NCBI RefSeq assembly: GCF_012641265.1
Contig: NZ_JABAHZ010000003.1
Coordinates: forward strand, 62,001-126,000
Origin: Chitinophaga eiseniae
Lineage (GTDB): Bacteria; Bacteroidota; Bacteroidia; Chitinophagales; Chitinophagaceae
Reading direction: 5' to 3'
Length of the DNA: 64,000 nt
This document shows positions 54,920 through 63,441 of this stretch, piece by piece (position 1 is the first letter of the stretch; each line of letters starts with the position of its first letter). Position numbers and translations under genes: made by a program. The notes beneath the pieces are model-generated. The model saw only the letters and a list, made by a program, of their open reading frames with translations, was not told where the DNA came from and did not search any database.

Positions 54920-55405
54920 ATGGAATCCATCTCTATCAGAACCATCATACCTGCAGACAACCCGATCATTGCCAACATCGTAAAAACTACCCTGACAGAA
55001 TTCGGCATGAACAAGCAGGGCACCGCCTTTTCAGATCCGACTACAGACCACCTGTCGGTGTTGTTCGACATCCCACGCGCCATTTATTACATCGCTGAAA
55101 TGGATGGCAGGATCATTGGCGGGGCAGGTATTCACCCGCTGGATGGCGGTCCCGACACGGTATGCGAGCTGCAAAAAATGTATCTGCTGCCGGAGGCCCG
55201 CGGAAAAGGCCTGGCCGGCAAGCTGATCACGATGTGTCTCTCCTATGCTAAACAGCACGGCTATACGCATTGCTACCTGGAAACCAGTCCCGAACTGGCC
55301 CGCGCCCGGAAAGTATATGAACAATTCGGTTTCAGGTACCTGACAGGTCCTATGGGCAACACCGGCCATTTTGGCTGTGACAGCTGGATGCTCAAGGATT
55401 TATAG
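54920..55405 (+). CDS. GNAT family N-acetyltransferase
   Basis: The 161-aa protein has the acetyl-CoA loop KMYLLPEARGKGLAGKLITMC (Q/R-x-x-G-x-G/A) and a C-terminal ARKVYEQFGFRYL segment. The N-terminal region resembles the group annotated as YitI/PhnO-like transferases. The substrate is unknown. Its start lies just after the OmpA terminator, so its promoter must overlap that hairpin, or the gene depends on readthrough. Confidence 0.88.
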   Translation: MESISIRTIIPADNPIIANIVKTTLTEFGMNKQGTAFSDPTTDHLSVLFDIPRAIYYIAEMDGRIIGGAGIHPLDGGPDTVCELQKMYLLPEARGKGLAGKLITMCLSYAKQHGYTHCYLETSPELARARKVYEQFGFRYLTGPMGNTGHFGCDSWMLKDL

Positions 55406-55485
55406 CTTTTCCGGGGGCTAGCCTTTTTGGGTAGTGCTCAAACCGGCATGCTTCTTGCCAAATGCGCCTACATAAATTACATATC

Positions 55486-56067
55486 ATGAAAAAATTTATT
55501 CTGTCTGGTGTATTAGCTATAGGAACGATGCTGGCTGTACAGGCACAAAACGTAAAATTTGGCGTAAAAGGAGGATTGAATATTTCTAAACTCACGAATA
55601 CAGACGGGTCTAAAACCCTGGCTGGCTTTAATGCCGGCGGCCTGGTCAACTTTGAACTGGATAAAAACTGGGCGATCCAACCGGAGGTATTGTACTCCAC
55701 CCAAGGCACTAAGTTCGAGCATAGCGCCTTTTGGGGATTGATCAGCAATTCCGGTACTACTAAATTAAACTATGTGAATATCCCGGTAATGGTACAATAC
55801 TCCATCGTTCCTGAATTTTACCTGGAAGCCGGTCCCCAATTGGGTATCCTCACTGCTGCCAAAGTAAAATCCGGTAGCGTTACACTGGATGTAAAAGACC
55901 AGATGAAGTCTGTAGATTTCGGCCTGGGCTTTGGCTTTGGTTATAAATTCGATATGGGCCTGGGTATCAGCGGCCGTTATAACTTCGGGTTAACTAATGT
56001 ATACGACTCCGATAAAATAGACAGCAAGAACTCTGTAGCGCAGATTGGCGTGTTTTATACGTTCTAG
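55486..56067 (+). CDS. Small outer-membrane beta-barrel (porin-family) protein
   Basis: I choose the ATG at 55486 because the signal peptide begins there (KKFILSGVLAIGTMLAVQAQ); a Met at 55462 adds eight residues. The mature about 173-aa protein starts NVKFGVKGGLNISKLTN and consists of alternating strands ending in IGVFYTF, typical of the PorT/OMP_b-brl_2 barrel group common in Bacteroidota. It is predicted to form an eight-strand barrel; its role is unknown. Confidence 0.85.
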   Translation: MKKFILSGVLAIGTMLAVQAQNVKFGVKGGLNISKLTNTDGSKTLAGFNAGGLVNFELDKNWAIQPEVLYSTQGTKFEHSAFWGLISNSGTTKLNYVNIPVMVQYSIVPEFYLEAGPQLGILTAAKVKSGSVTLDVKDQMKSVDFGLGFGFGYKFDMGLGISGRYNFGLTNVYDSDKIDSKNSVAQIGVFYTF

Positions 56068-56088
56068 GAGCTAAGGAGCTTACAACAT

Positions 56089-56167
56089 AAAGCGAAAAGC
56101 TATTATAGCGAATGACCATTGCGATTTTTATCTGCCAGGATCATTCACTATAATAGCTTTTCGCTTT
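56089..56167. repeat. Intergenic inverted repeat, AGCTATTATAGCGAATGA family, copy 2
   Basis: The arms 56089-56115 and 56141-56167 are complementary over 27 bp with one mismatch, around a 25-nt spacer. The arm contains AGCTATTATAGCGAATGA, identical to the inner arm of the element at 4493-4607. It lies between the small barrel gene and argS, and its right edge reaches the argS promoter. Confidence 0.8.
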
Positions 56168-56193
56168 CTGCTTTAAGCTTTCCGCTAATTGAC

Positions 56194-56201
56194 TATCTTT
56201 G
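56194..56201 (+). promoter_or_regulatory. Candidate -7 box for argS
   Basis: TATCTTTG matches TAnnTTTG and is 24 bp before the argS start. Any -33 element would lie at the edge of the adjacent repeat. Confidence 0.45.
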
Positions 56202-56225
56202 CCCCTCGCATTAATCATTTTCCGC

Positions 56226-58154
56226 ATGAGTGTTGTACAATCTATCAGAACGGCCGCAGTGACCGCCATTAAATCGCTTTACGACCAGTCATTAACGGTA
56301 GCCGATATTTCGGTAAATACCACCAAACCTGAGTTCGAAGGCGAGTATACCATTGTAGTTTTCTCTTTCACAAAATTTAGCCGGCAAAAACCGGAAGAAA
56401 CAGCACAGCGCATTGGGGAATACCTGGTAGCGCATCATCCTGAACTGATTACGCGATTCAATGTGGTAAAAGGGTTTCTTAACCTGAGCATCAATGATGC
56501 TTACTGGGCCCAATTCTTACAGCAAAACTACAGTAACGCCAACATCGGGATACAACCTGCCAATGGTAAAAAGATCATGGTGGAGTATTCTTCTCCCAAT
56601 ACCAACAAACCATTACACTTAGGGCATCTGCGTAATAATTTCCTGGGATACTCCATCGCAGAAATTATGAAAGCAAACGGTTTTGAAGTGATTAAAGCCA
56701 ACCTGGTAAATGACCGTGGTATTCATATCTGCAAATCCATGCTGGCATGGCAATTATTTGCACATGGCGATACCCCGCAAACTACCGGTATTAAAGGAGA
56801 TCACCTGGTGGGCGACTACTACGTGAAATTTGAATCGGTGGTGAAAGAACAGGCGGAATTGATCATTGACCGGGCATTGGAAAGAGACTTCCAGGACTTT
56901 GACGCCACCGAAGCAGAAAAACTGGAGAAACTGGTAACTGCCCTGCATAAGCCGGAAGTAAAGGACGACAAAGACAAAACCAGCAAAATTATGGACGACA
57001 TCAAAGAGATGTCGCGTAATAAAACAGAGATCATGCAGCAGGCTAAAATCATGCTGCAGCAATGGGAAGCCGGCAACCATGAAGTACGGGAGCTCTGGGC
57101 CACCATGAATGGCTGGGTATATGAAGGATTCGATGAAACCTACAAACGCCTGGGCATCGATTTCGATAAGATGTATTATGAAAGTGAAACTTACCTGTTA
57201 GGTAAAAACATCGTGGCCGAAGGATTGGAGAAAGGGGTACTATTCAAAAAGGAAGATAATTCCGTTTGGATTGATCTTACCGCCGATGGTTTGGATGAAA
57301 AGCTGCTCCTGCGTGGTGACGGGACTTCCGTTTATATGACCCAGGACCTGGGTACGGCCTGCCTGAAATATGAAGATTACCATATGGATCAAAGCGTGTA
57401 CGTAGTGGCAGATGAGCAAAACTATCACTTCAAGGTACTGCAACTGATCCTGCAAAAGCTGGGCGAGCCGGCGGCTCCGGGCATCCTGCACCTCAGTTAT
57501 GGCATGGTGGAATTACCGCATGGTCGTATGAAAAGCCGGGAAGGTACGGTAGTAGATGCCGATGACATGATTACCGAAATGGTGGAAACAGCTGCCAAAC
57601 AGACCAGCGAACTGGGCAAAAAACTGGACTCATTCTCAGAAGAGGAACTCCATACGTTATATGAAACAATAGGTTTGGGCGGATTGAAATTCTTCCTGTT
57701 GAGGGTTGATCCTAAGAAGAAAATGATCTTCAACCCGGAAGAATCTATCAGTTTAACCGGGTTTACCGCCACATTTGTACAGTATGCCTATGCGCGTATC
57801 AAATCTATTATCCGGGAAGTAGGCGCTGTAGCAGACTTACCGTCCTTTAACTATAGCGGTGAATTGCTGCCGCTGGAGAAAGAGCTGATTATACTGAATG
57901 AGCAGTTCCCCGTAGTACTGGCAGAAGCTTACCGGGAGTTGAGCCCCGCGGTAATTGCCAATTACGCCTTCCAACTGGCACAGGCATTTAACTCGTTCTA
58001 TGGAGAGAAAGTAGAAGGCGTGCCTACCTACTCTATCTTGCGTGCCGTCACCGAAGAGAAGAAAAAATTACGGTTGCAGATTATCATGATTACTGCGCAT
58101 ACCATTGCGCAATGCATGAAATTAATGGGTATCCGGGTACCGGAAAGGATGTAA
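56226..58154 (+). CDS. argS: Arginyl-tRNA synthetase
   Basis: I start at the ATG at 56226 (SVVQSIRTAAV); a TTG at 56199 would place the start on the -7 box. The 642-aa protein has the ArgRS N-terminal domain, the class I HIGH-like motif in MVEYSSPNTNKPLHLGHLRNN and the KMSKS-region equivalent in HGRMKSREGTVVDADDM. The C-terminal DALR anticodon-binding domain includes YAYARIKSII and ends GIRVPERM. It charges tRNA-Arg. Confidence 0.96.
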   Translation: MSVVQSIRTAAVTAIKSLYDQSLTVADISVNTTKPEFEGEYTIVVFSFTKFSRQKPEETAQRIGEYLVAHHPELITRFNVVKGFLNLSINDAYWAQFLQQNYSNANIGIQPANGKKIMVEYSSPNTNKPLHLGHLRNNFLGYSIAEIMKANGFEVIKANLVNDRGIHICKSMLAWQLFAHGDTPQTTGIKGDHLVGDYYVKFESVVKEQAELIIDRALERDFQDFDATEAEKLEKLVTALHKPEVKDDKDKTSKIMDDIKEMSRNKTEIMQQAKIMLQQWEAGNHEVRELWATMNGWVYEGFDETYKRLGIDFDKMYYESETYLLGKNIVAEGLEKGVLFKKEDNSVWIDLTADGLDEKLLLRGDGTSVYMTQDLGTACLKYEDYHMDQSVYVVADEQNYHFKVLQLILQKLGEPAAPGILHLSYGMVELPHGRMKSREGTVVDADDMITEMVETAAKQTSELGKKLDSFSEEELHTLYETIGLGGLKFFLLRVDPKKKMIFNPEESISLTGFTATFVQYAYARIKSIIREVGAVADLPSFNYSGELLPLEKELIILNEQFPVVLAEAYRELSPAVIANYAFQLAQAFNSFYGEKVEGVPTYSILRAVTEEKKKLRLQIIMITAHTIAQCMKLMGIRVPERM

Positions 58155-58155
58155 T

Positions 58156-58245
58156 TCACGCAAAGTGACAAAGGAGCAAAGCCGCAAAGAAATGCTACAA
58201 CAGCATTCATCTTTGCGGCTTTGCTCCTTTCACTCCTTTGCGTGA
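58156..58245. repeat. CGCAAAG-type inverted repeat, copy 3
   Basis: The left arm (58156-58189) starts TCACGCAAAG and the right arm (58211-58245) ends CTTTGCGTGA. The arms match over most of their 34-35 bp with a small bulge, and an inner AATGCT/AGCATT stem closes the loop. The element begins two bases after the argS stop codon and may be its terminator. Confidence 0.82.
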
Positions 58246-58376
58246 AAAAAAACGCTGCGAGCCTGACGGATCGCAGCGTTGACAACTTACCGCCACCGTG
58301 GCGAAAGTTGCCGAAGAAAATACCACAGCAAGCAGCGCAGCGAAAAAGGAGCTTGCCTATCCTTTATGCGCTGTTT
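58246..58376. other. Structured intergenic DNA downstream of argS
   Basis: AACGCTGCGA (58251-58260) pairs perfectly with TCGCAGCGTT (58271-58280). Next comes a small CGCCA/TGGCG hairpin (about 58291-58303) flanked by CAACTT and AAGTTG. No coding signal was recognised, and the role is unknown. Confidence 0.4.
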
Positions 58377-58772
58377 TTAAAAACCATCTACACTGTGGCA
58401 AATATGTCTGTCGGCCGTTGAGGCCTCACTCAATATAATTGCTTCATCGCAAATCGCCGCTCCGCGCTCCTGCTCACCTGCACCCATATACGATTTTCCG
58501 AGCATAAACATAGCAAAAGCATTTGTAGGTTGCAAGTGCAATACCCGTTTCCATTGTACAATGGCTTTTTTAAAGCGCCGTCTTCCGTACAAGTCGTGTG
58601 CCAATTGTTGATAATGCCACACACTTTTTAGCGTATCCTTATCAACGTGTAGCCGTAAGGGATAGCAACAAGCTATTGCTTTTGTATCAAAGTAACGTAT
58701 TACCGGTTCACACCTGGTTGCAGTAACCAGTAATAACAGGCTGCAGGTGGCTAAAAGCTGACAGGGTTTCAT
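58377..58772 (-). CDS. Small exported TPR-like protein
   Basis: I start at 58772 (KPCQLLATCSLLLLVTA), because a -7 box TACATTTG lies at 58797-58804 and overlaps an alternative start at 58799. The about 131-aa product has a signal-like hydrophobic start and then one or two TPR-like helix pairs (LKSVWHYQQLAHDLYGRRRFKKAIVQWKRVLHLQPTNAFAMFMLGKSYMGAGEQERG). It is probably periplasmic. The partner is unknown. Confidence 0.7.
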   Translation of the reverse strand: MKPCQLLATCSLLLLVTATRCEPVIRYFDTKAIACCYPLRLHVDKDTLKSVWHYQQLAHDLYGRRRFKKAIVQWKRVLHLQPTNAFAMFMLGKSYMGAGEQERGAAICDEAIILSEASTADRHICHSVDGF

Positions 58773-58796
58773 GTCCGGGCATTTAAGGATACCCGG

Positions 58797-58804
58797 CAAA
58801 TGTA
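58797..58804 (-). promoter_or_regulatory. Candidate -7 box for the small TPR gene
   Basis: The minus strand reads TACATTTG (TAnnTTTG). It lies 24 bp before the chosen start. Confidence 0.45.
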
Positions 58805-58861
58805 TATAATAAATTAATTATAAATAATATTTTTTAATATGATTAAAGATTAAGTTGCTGC

Positions 58862-59347
58862 TCAACCCAGTTCTTCTCCGCTGAAAGATAATGGGAGCAG
58901 GTCATTGGCGCGGTTGATCAAATATACCTTACCGGTTAATCCACCGAGAACAAGCCTGATAGCGCCTTCCTGTTTCATTTCATATTCAGCCAGCGCCTGG
59001 CGGCACATACCACAGGGAGAAATGGGGTGCCCGCTATCACCTTTGAGATTATGATAGCTGATAGCAATGGTATCTATATCTACATTCGGATATACAGAGG
59101 CGGCAGAGGCCAGCGCCACCCGTTCTGCACAAAGACCAATAGGGAACGATGCATTTTCCTGGTTAGTACCTGCCACAATTTCTCCGTTGGCCAAGCGGAT
59201 CACCGCGCCTACCTGGAAATGCGAATAAGGCGCATACGCATGCGCGGTTACTTCTCTCGCTTCTTTCAGCAGCCATGCATCCGCATCTTCCAAACCATTA
59301 ATATCATTGTATACGATGTAATCGATATGCAGCTGTTGTTTTTCCAT
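58862..59347 (-). CDS. cdd: Cytidine deaminase
   Basis: The 161-aa protein matches the homotetrameric type. GTNQENASFPIGLCAERVALASA carries the zinc Cys and catalytic Glu, and ISPCGMCRQALAE carries the PCxxC zinc ligands. It deaminates cytidine and deoxycytidine in pyrimidine salvage. It is transcribed leftward, 121 bp after lepB. Confidence 0.95.
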   Translation of the reverse strand: MEKQQLHIDYIVYNDINGLEDADAWLLKEAREVTAHAYAPYSHFQVGAVIRLANGEIVAGTNQENASFPIGLCAERVALASAASVYPNVDIDTIAISYHNLKGDSGHPISPCGMCRQALAEYEMKQEGAIRLVLGGLTGKVYLINRANDLLPLSFSGEELG

Positions 59348-59410
59348 ATGAGCAGTTGTAAAGGGTTGATGGCAGGTCTTTTCCTGACGGCAGGCCGGGG
59401 TAAAGACGAC

Positions 59411-59437
59411 TACGGACCGGCAAAAGGCCGGTCCGTA
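59411..59437. terminator. Hairpin between lepB and cdd
   Basis: TACGGACCGGC (59411-59421) pairs with GCCGGTCCGTA (59427-59437) around AAAAG. Flanking DNA is AT-rich but lacks a long T run, so it may be a weak terminator of lepB. Confidence 0.5.
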
Positions 59438-59468
59438 ATTTACTTTAAATTATATTCAGGACAATTAC

Positions 59469-60665
59469 TTACTTGATATTTCTGAAGATGCGGCTCCAGC
59501 GGATACCACCTTCTCCATAGCTCATCCAGATCAACCAGGCTTTACCTACTACGTGATCTTCCGGAACAAAGCCCCAGAAGCGGGAATCCAACGAATTGTT
59601 GCGGTTATCCCCCATCATCCAGTAGTAGTTCATTTTAAACGTGTAAGCGTCAGCAGGCTGGCCATTAATGATGAACTTACCCTCTTTTCTTTCCAGCGTA
59701 TTGCCTTCATACACGCGGATAATGCGATCGTACAAAGCAATATTGCTTTCATCCAGCTTCACAGTAGCCCCTTTCTTTGGAATGTACATAGGACCGAAGT
59801 TCTCATCTGTCCATTTGAAATGCGCAGAGTCATGCGGGAAGATATCATTATAGTTGAAATCTGAGAAAGCAGATGATTCATACGTCGTAATATTCTTCAC
59901 GATGGGGAATTGTTTCAGAGCGGCCACATTGTCTGGTGTCAGGTTATAGAGAAACTTGTTGGCATCGATCTGGAAAAAATCAGGAGGAGTAGTAGCAATG
60001 CCCAATTCTTCGAGCCTGCTGGGATTCAGTTGATCACCGGTAGTTTCTACTACGTATTTGTGCTGACTGCCAGGAGGTACCGGTGCTGCCTGCCCATTGA
60101 TATATACGGCGCCATGAACAATCCGGAGTGTGTCTCCCGCCTGTCCCATACAACGTTTGATATAGTTTTCGCGTTTATCTACCGGGCGTTGAATGATCTG
60201 GAAGGAATTATGAACAGCCTGCCAGCCATTCTGTCTTACCATGTTATAGTAACTTGGATCCGGCGAGTCTATCGCTACGGTATCTCCTTCAGGAAAATTA
60301 AATACCACTACATCATAGCGTTTAATATCAGAGAAACCTGGTAAACGCCTGTACTTCCATTTTACAGCTTCAGAATAAGCTTTGGCAGATTTCGTAAAGG
60401 GAAGGGTATGATGCACAAAAGGTACTGCCAGCGGTGTCATTGGAATACGGGGCCCGTAACTGATCTTGCTAACAAACAGGAAATCGTTTACCAGCAATGT
60501 TTTCTCCATAGATGGAGTAGGGATCGTATATGCCTCAAAAATGAAGGTGCGGATAAGCGTGGCTGCTATGATAGCGAAAATACCAGCGTCTAACCATTCT
60601 CTAGCCTGAGATTTCTTCTTCTTTGGCTGACTGTCTTTGTTTTTTTTCCAAAATGCCAGGTTCAT
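59469..60665 (-). CDS. lepB: Signal peptidase I
   Basis: The 398-aa protein is a type I (S26) signal peptidase with one membrane helix (about residues 25-42). The catalytic serine lies in YTIPTPSMEKTLL (S52) and the general-base lysine in NYIKRCMGQAGDTLRI (K170). The box E segment MMGDNRNNSLDSRFWGFVP follows near the end. It removes signal peptides on the outer face of the inner membrane. The extra length compared with E. coli is in loops between boxes, as is usual in Bacteroidota. A -7 box precedes it. Confidence 0.95.
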   Translation of the reverse strand: MNLAFWKKNKDSQPKKKKSQAREWLDAGIFAIIAATLIRTFIFEAYTIPTPSMEKTLLVNDFLFVSKISYGPRIPMTPLAVPFVHHTLPFTKSAKAYSEAVKWKYRRLPGFSDIKRYDVVVFNFPEGDTVAIDSPDPSYYNMVRQNGWQAVHNSFQIIQRPVDKRENYIKRCMGQAGDTLRIVHGAVYINGQAAPVPPGSQHKYVVETTGDQLNPSRLEELGIATTPPDFFQIDANKFLYNLTPDNVAALKQFPIVKNITTYESSAFSDFNYNDIFPHDSAHFKWTDENFGPMYIPKKGATVKLDESNIALYDRIIRVYEGNTLERKEGKFIINGQPADAYTFKMNYYWMMGDNRNNSLDSRFWGFVPEDHVVGKAWLIWMSYGEGGIRWSRIFRNIK

Positions 60666-60695
60666 TCAGTTTCGCTTATTAGATGCTTAAAAAGG

Positions 60696-60703
60696 CAAAT
60701 ATA
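60696..60703 (-). promoter_or_regulatory. Candidate -7 box for lepB
   Basis: The minus strand reads TATATTTG (TAnnTTTG), 30 bp before the lepB start codon. The -33 region is poor. Confidence 0.45.
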
Positions 60704-60837
60704 ATATTCTGCCGTTTGCCAGTAGCTATTCCGCTACAAAAGTTTTCTTAAAAATAGATTAAAAGACAATTTATTATATTTTTCGAATATGTAATATACC
60801 ACACATCAAATAACCGGTATTTATTCGCTGGATAACT

Positions 60838-61485
60838 TTACAATACCGTTTCCAGGATCTGGTTAATGACATCGGCGCGGTTGAGCACCATGAAGTGGCC
60901 GGCATCGGGGATCAGGTGAGTAGGTGTCAGGTACCTGGCGGGGAAAGGATGGTCTTTGGCGCCGTGGATATGCACCAGGCCTTCGGGTACCTGTTCATTT
61001 TCCCAGTGCAGGATAGCATTTACTGCCCAGCGGGTATAGATATAATCTTTTTTAGCGAGATATTCATTTACCAGTGCCCTTTCTGCTTCGGTTTCGATAT
61101 CGAGAAACTTTTTCACAATCACATTCCTGCGCTGGTAAAGGAGTTGGTCGGGGAGTTTATGAATGCCCAGGCGTTTCACCCAGTTGTAATAAGGCGGCTT
61201 TTCGGCGGTACGCTTGATGCTGGATACCAGGATGTTTTTGGCGATGGGTATGTGCCGGGCAATTTCCAGGCTCATAATGCCTCCAAAGGAAACGCCAAGC
61301 AGCGTTACCGGCCCATCGGCCCGGATGCCTTGCGCCATACGGGCGGCATACTGGCCGATGGGTTCATCTGGCAATGGCGTAATCCACTGCAGGTAATGTA
61401 CCTCGTAGCCAGGCCCAAAGCGCAGATTGTTAAAAATGCGCTCATCGGCCCCCAGCCCACTGATCAGGTACAATTGCTTTTGCAT
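60838..61485 (-). CDS. Alpha/beta hydrolase
   Basis: The 215-aa protein has a short alpha/beta-hydrolase core. The nucleophile elbow reads LLGVSFGGIMSLE (G-x-S-x-G) and the C-terminal His lies in LIPDAGHFMVLNRA. The Asp is probably in HIHGAKDHPFP. The substrate is unknown. It starts 7 bp after the NtrC-like regulator gene and is very probably cotranscribed with it. Confidence 0.85.
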   Translation of the reverse strand: MQKQLYLISGLGADERIFNNLRFGPGYEVHYLQWITPLPDEPIGQYAARMAQGIRADGPVTLLGVSFGGIMSLEIARHIPIAKNILVSSIKRTAEKPPYYNWVKRLGIHKLPDQLLYQRRNVIVKKFLDIETEAERALVNEYLAKKDYIYTRWAVNAILHWENEQVPEGLVHIHGAKDHPFPARYLTPTHLIPDAGHFMVLNRADVINQILETVL

Positions 61486-61492
61486 ATCTCTC

Positions 61493-62677
61493 TTAAGAAC
61501 TTACTTTTTTCTTATCGCGATTCGGCACCACAAAATCGTCTACATCTTCTGCGGTAATTGTTTTGCCGGACAAGATGATCAATCTTTCCACTACGTTGCG
61601 CAGTTCCCGGATATTACCTGTCCAGTTATGATTTTGCAACGCTTTCATCGCATCTTTATCGATAGCTTTACGCGCAATACCGTATTCATTGCAAACGCTG
61701 TCGAGGAAGCTATCTACCAGCAAAGGTACGTCTTCCCGGCGATCGTTCAGGGAAGGTACATGGATAAGGATCACGCTCAGGCGGTGATACAAATCCAGGC
61801 GGAAGTTTTTGCTGTCCACTTCCTGCAGGAGGTCTTTATTGGTAGCTGCCACCACGCGTACATCCACACTGATTTCCTTGTCGCCGCCCACGCGGGTAAT
61901 TTTACCTTCCTGTAAGGCGCGCAGTACTTTGGCCTGGGCGCTGAGGCTCATATCGCCTATTTCATCGAGGAAAAGGGTACCGCCACTGGCTTGTTCAAAT
62001 TTACCGATGCGTTGCTTTACCGCAGAAGTAAAGGAACCTTTTTCATGGCCGAATAGTTCACTTTCTATGAGTTCGCTGGGGATAGCGGCACAGTTCACCT
62101 CTACGAGCGGCGCTGCTGCGCGATTGCTGCGCTCATGCAGCCAGCGCGCTACCAGTTCCTTTCCTACTCCGTTTTCACCGGTAATCAATACACGGGCGTC
62201 GGTAGGCGCTACTTTTTCAATGGTTTCCCTGATCTTCAGTAATGGAGAAGACTGACCGATCATTTCCGGCACCTTGTTCACCTTACGGCGCAGGGTTTTG
62301 GTTTCGGTGACCAGCGTGGTTTTATCCATCGCATTGCGCAGGGTGATCAGCAGGCGGTTCAGATCTGGCGGCTTGGAAATATAATCATAGGCGCCTTTTT
62401 TCACGGCATCAACGGCAGTATCGATATTACCATGCCCCGATACCATGATGATAGGAATATCCGCATTCACTTCCCGGGCTTTTTCCAGGAATTCCAGTCC
62501 ATCCATTTTAGGCATTTTGATGTCGCATAATACGGCATCGTAAGACTTTGCCTGGAACATTTTAAATCCTTCCATTCCATCTGCTGCCTCATCTACTTTA
62601 TACCCCTCGTAACTTAAAATTTCCGTGAGTGTTTTACGAATACTTTTTTCGTCGTCTATTATTAAAATATTAGCCAT
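61493..62677 (-). CDS. NtrC-like response regulator without a DNA-binding domain
   Basis: I start at 62677 (MANILIIDDEKSIRK); an upstream Met at 62725 adds sixteen unconserved residues. The 394-aa protein has a receiver domain (about residues 1-120; phosphoacceptor D52 in AVLCDIKMPKMDG) and a sigma54-type AAA+ domain (Walker A GENGVGKE, about 167-174). The loop that is usually GAFTGA reads GSFTSA (214-219). The protein ends about 20 residues after ITAEDVDDFVV, with no Fis-type helix-turn-helix. It may activate sigma54 promoters without site-specific binding. A partner histidine kinase is not adjacent. Confidence 0.9.
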   Translation of the reverse strand: MANILIIDDEKSIRKTLTEILSYEGYKVDEAADGMEGFKMFQAKSYDAVLCDIKMPKMDGLEFLEKAREVNADIPIIMVSGHGNIDTAVDAVKKGAYDYISKPPDLNRLLITLRNAMDKTTLVTETKTLRRKVNKVPEMIGQSSPLLKIRETIEKVAPTDARVLITGENGVGKELVARWLHERSNRAAAPLVEVNCAAIPSELIESELFGHEKGSFTSAVKQRIGKFEQASGGTLFLDEIGDMSLSAQAKVLRALQEGKITRVGGDKEISVDVRVVAATNKDLLQEVDSKNFRLDLYHRLSVILIHVPSLNDRREDVPLLVDSFLDSVCNEYGIARKAIDKDAMKALQNHNWTGNIRELRNVVERLIILSGKTITAEDVDDFVVPNRDKKKVSS

Positions 62678-62729
62678 AATCAGGTTTAATTTTGTACGAC
62701 CGGCAAATACCTGCCATTTATACAACGGG

Positions 62730-62737
62730 CAAAAATA
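62730..62737 (-). promoter_or_regulatory. Candidate -7 box for the NtrC-like gene
   Basis: The minus strand reads TATTTTTG (TAnnTTTG), 52 bp before the chosen start at 62677, and it overlaps the alternative upstream start region. Confidence 0.4.
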
Positions 62738-62781
62738 AAGATTAATCAGTTAAAATTGCAGGATATATCATATCATTTAAC

Positions 62782-63330
62782 ATGTCGGATACAATTGAGA
62801 TGACACCGTACAGCTCCCGCTGGCCGGAAGAATTTAAGGAGATAGCCGCCCGCCTGGAGGCGGTATTAGGTAATTATGCCCTGGCTGTTGACCATATCGG
62901 CTCTACCAGTGTACCGGGAATGCCTGCCAAAGACGTCATAGACGTGCAGGTAACAGTGCCCTCCCTGGAACAGCCCATACAACCCTTACTGGAACAACTC
63001 GGGTATGAGCGGAAATATCACCTGGCCGATCACCGGCCGCCGGGGAGAACAGACCTGGCGGACCCGGAGCTGGAAAAACACTTTTATTTCAAACAGCAAC
63101 GACGGATCAATCTCCATGTACGGGTAGCAGGGCGGTTTAACCAGCGCTGTGCCCTGTTGTGCCGCGATTACCTGCATTCCCATCCGCATGCCGCACAGGC
63201 GTATGGGGTGATCAAACAGGAGTTGGCCAGGTATTTTCCCAACAATGCAGATGCCTATTATGATATCAAAGATCCTGTGTTTGACCTGATTATGGAAGGC
63301 GCTTATGAGTGGAGCGGAACAAGGCTGTAA
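62782..63330 (+). CDS. GrpB family protein (nucleotidyltransferase fold)
   Basis: The 182-aa protein has the GrpB/UPF0157 pattern: MTPYSSRWPEEFKEIAARLEAVLG, DHIGSTSVPGMPAKDVIDVQV and HLHVR-like INLHVRVAG. The family has a nucleotidyltransferase-like fold with the GST..G..K.VID motif. Its function is not established; it is sometimes fused to CoaE. It diverges from the NtrC-like gene. Confidence 0.9.
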   Translation: MSDTIEMTPYSSRWPEEFKEIAARLEAVLGNYALAVDHIGSTSVPGMPAKDVIDVQVTVPSLEQPIQPLLEQLGYERKYHLADHRPPGRTDLADPELEKHFYFKQQRRINLHVRVAGRFNQRCALLCRDYLHSHPHAAQAYGVIKQELARYFPNNADAYYDIKDPVFDLIMEGAYEWSGTRL

Positions 63331-63441
63331 TAGTATCCGGCTACTGACTTGACATTTCTCCACTTGTCTACTACCTTTACAGGATTTATGCGTAATTTCA
63401 ATATATATATAAAGTGCCCATCCCTGTAATTACATCCGCAT

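Noticed and set aside
58221..58421. Short plus-strand frame downstream of argS
   Set aside because: It starts inside the repeat and overlaps the real minus-strand TPR gene; there is no recognisable product.
59469..60665. LepB being unusually long because of a fusion
   Set aside because: 398 aa with extended inter-box loops is usual for Bacteroidota signal peptidases.
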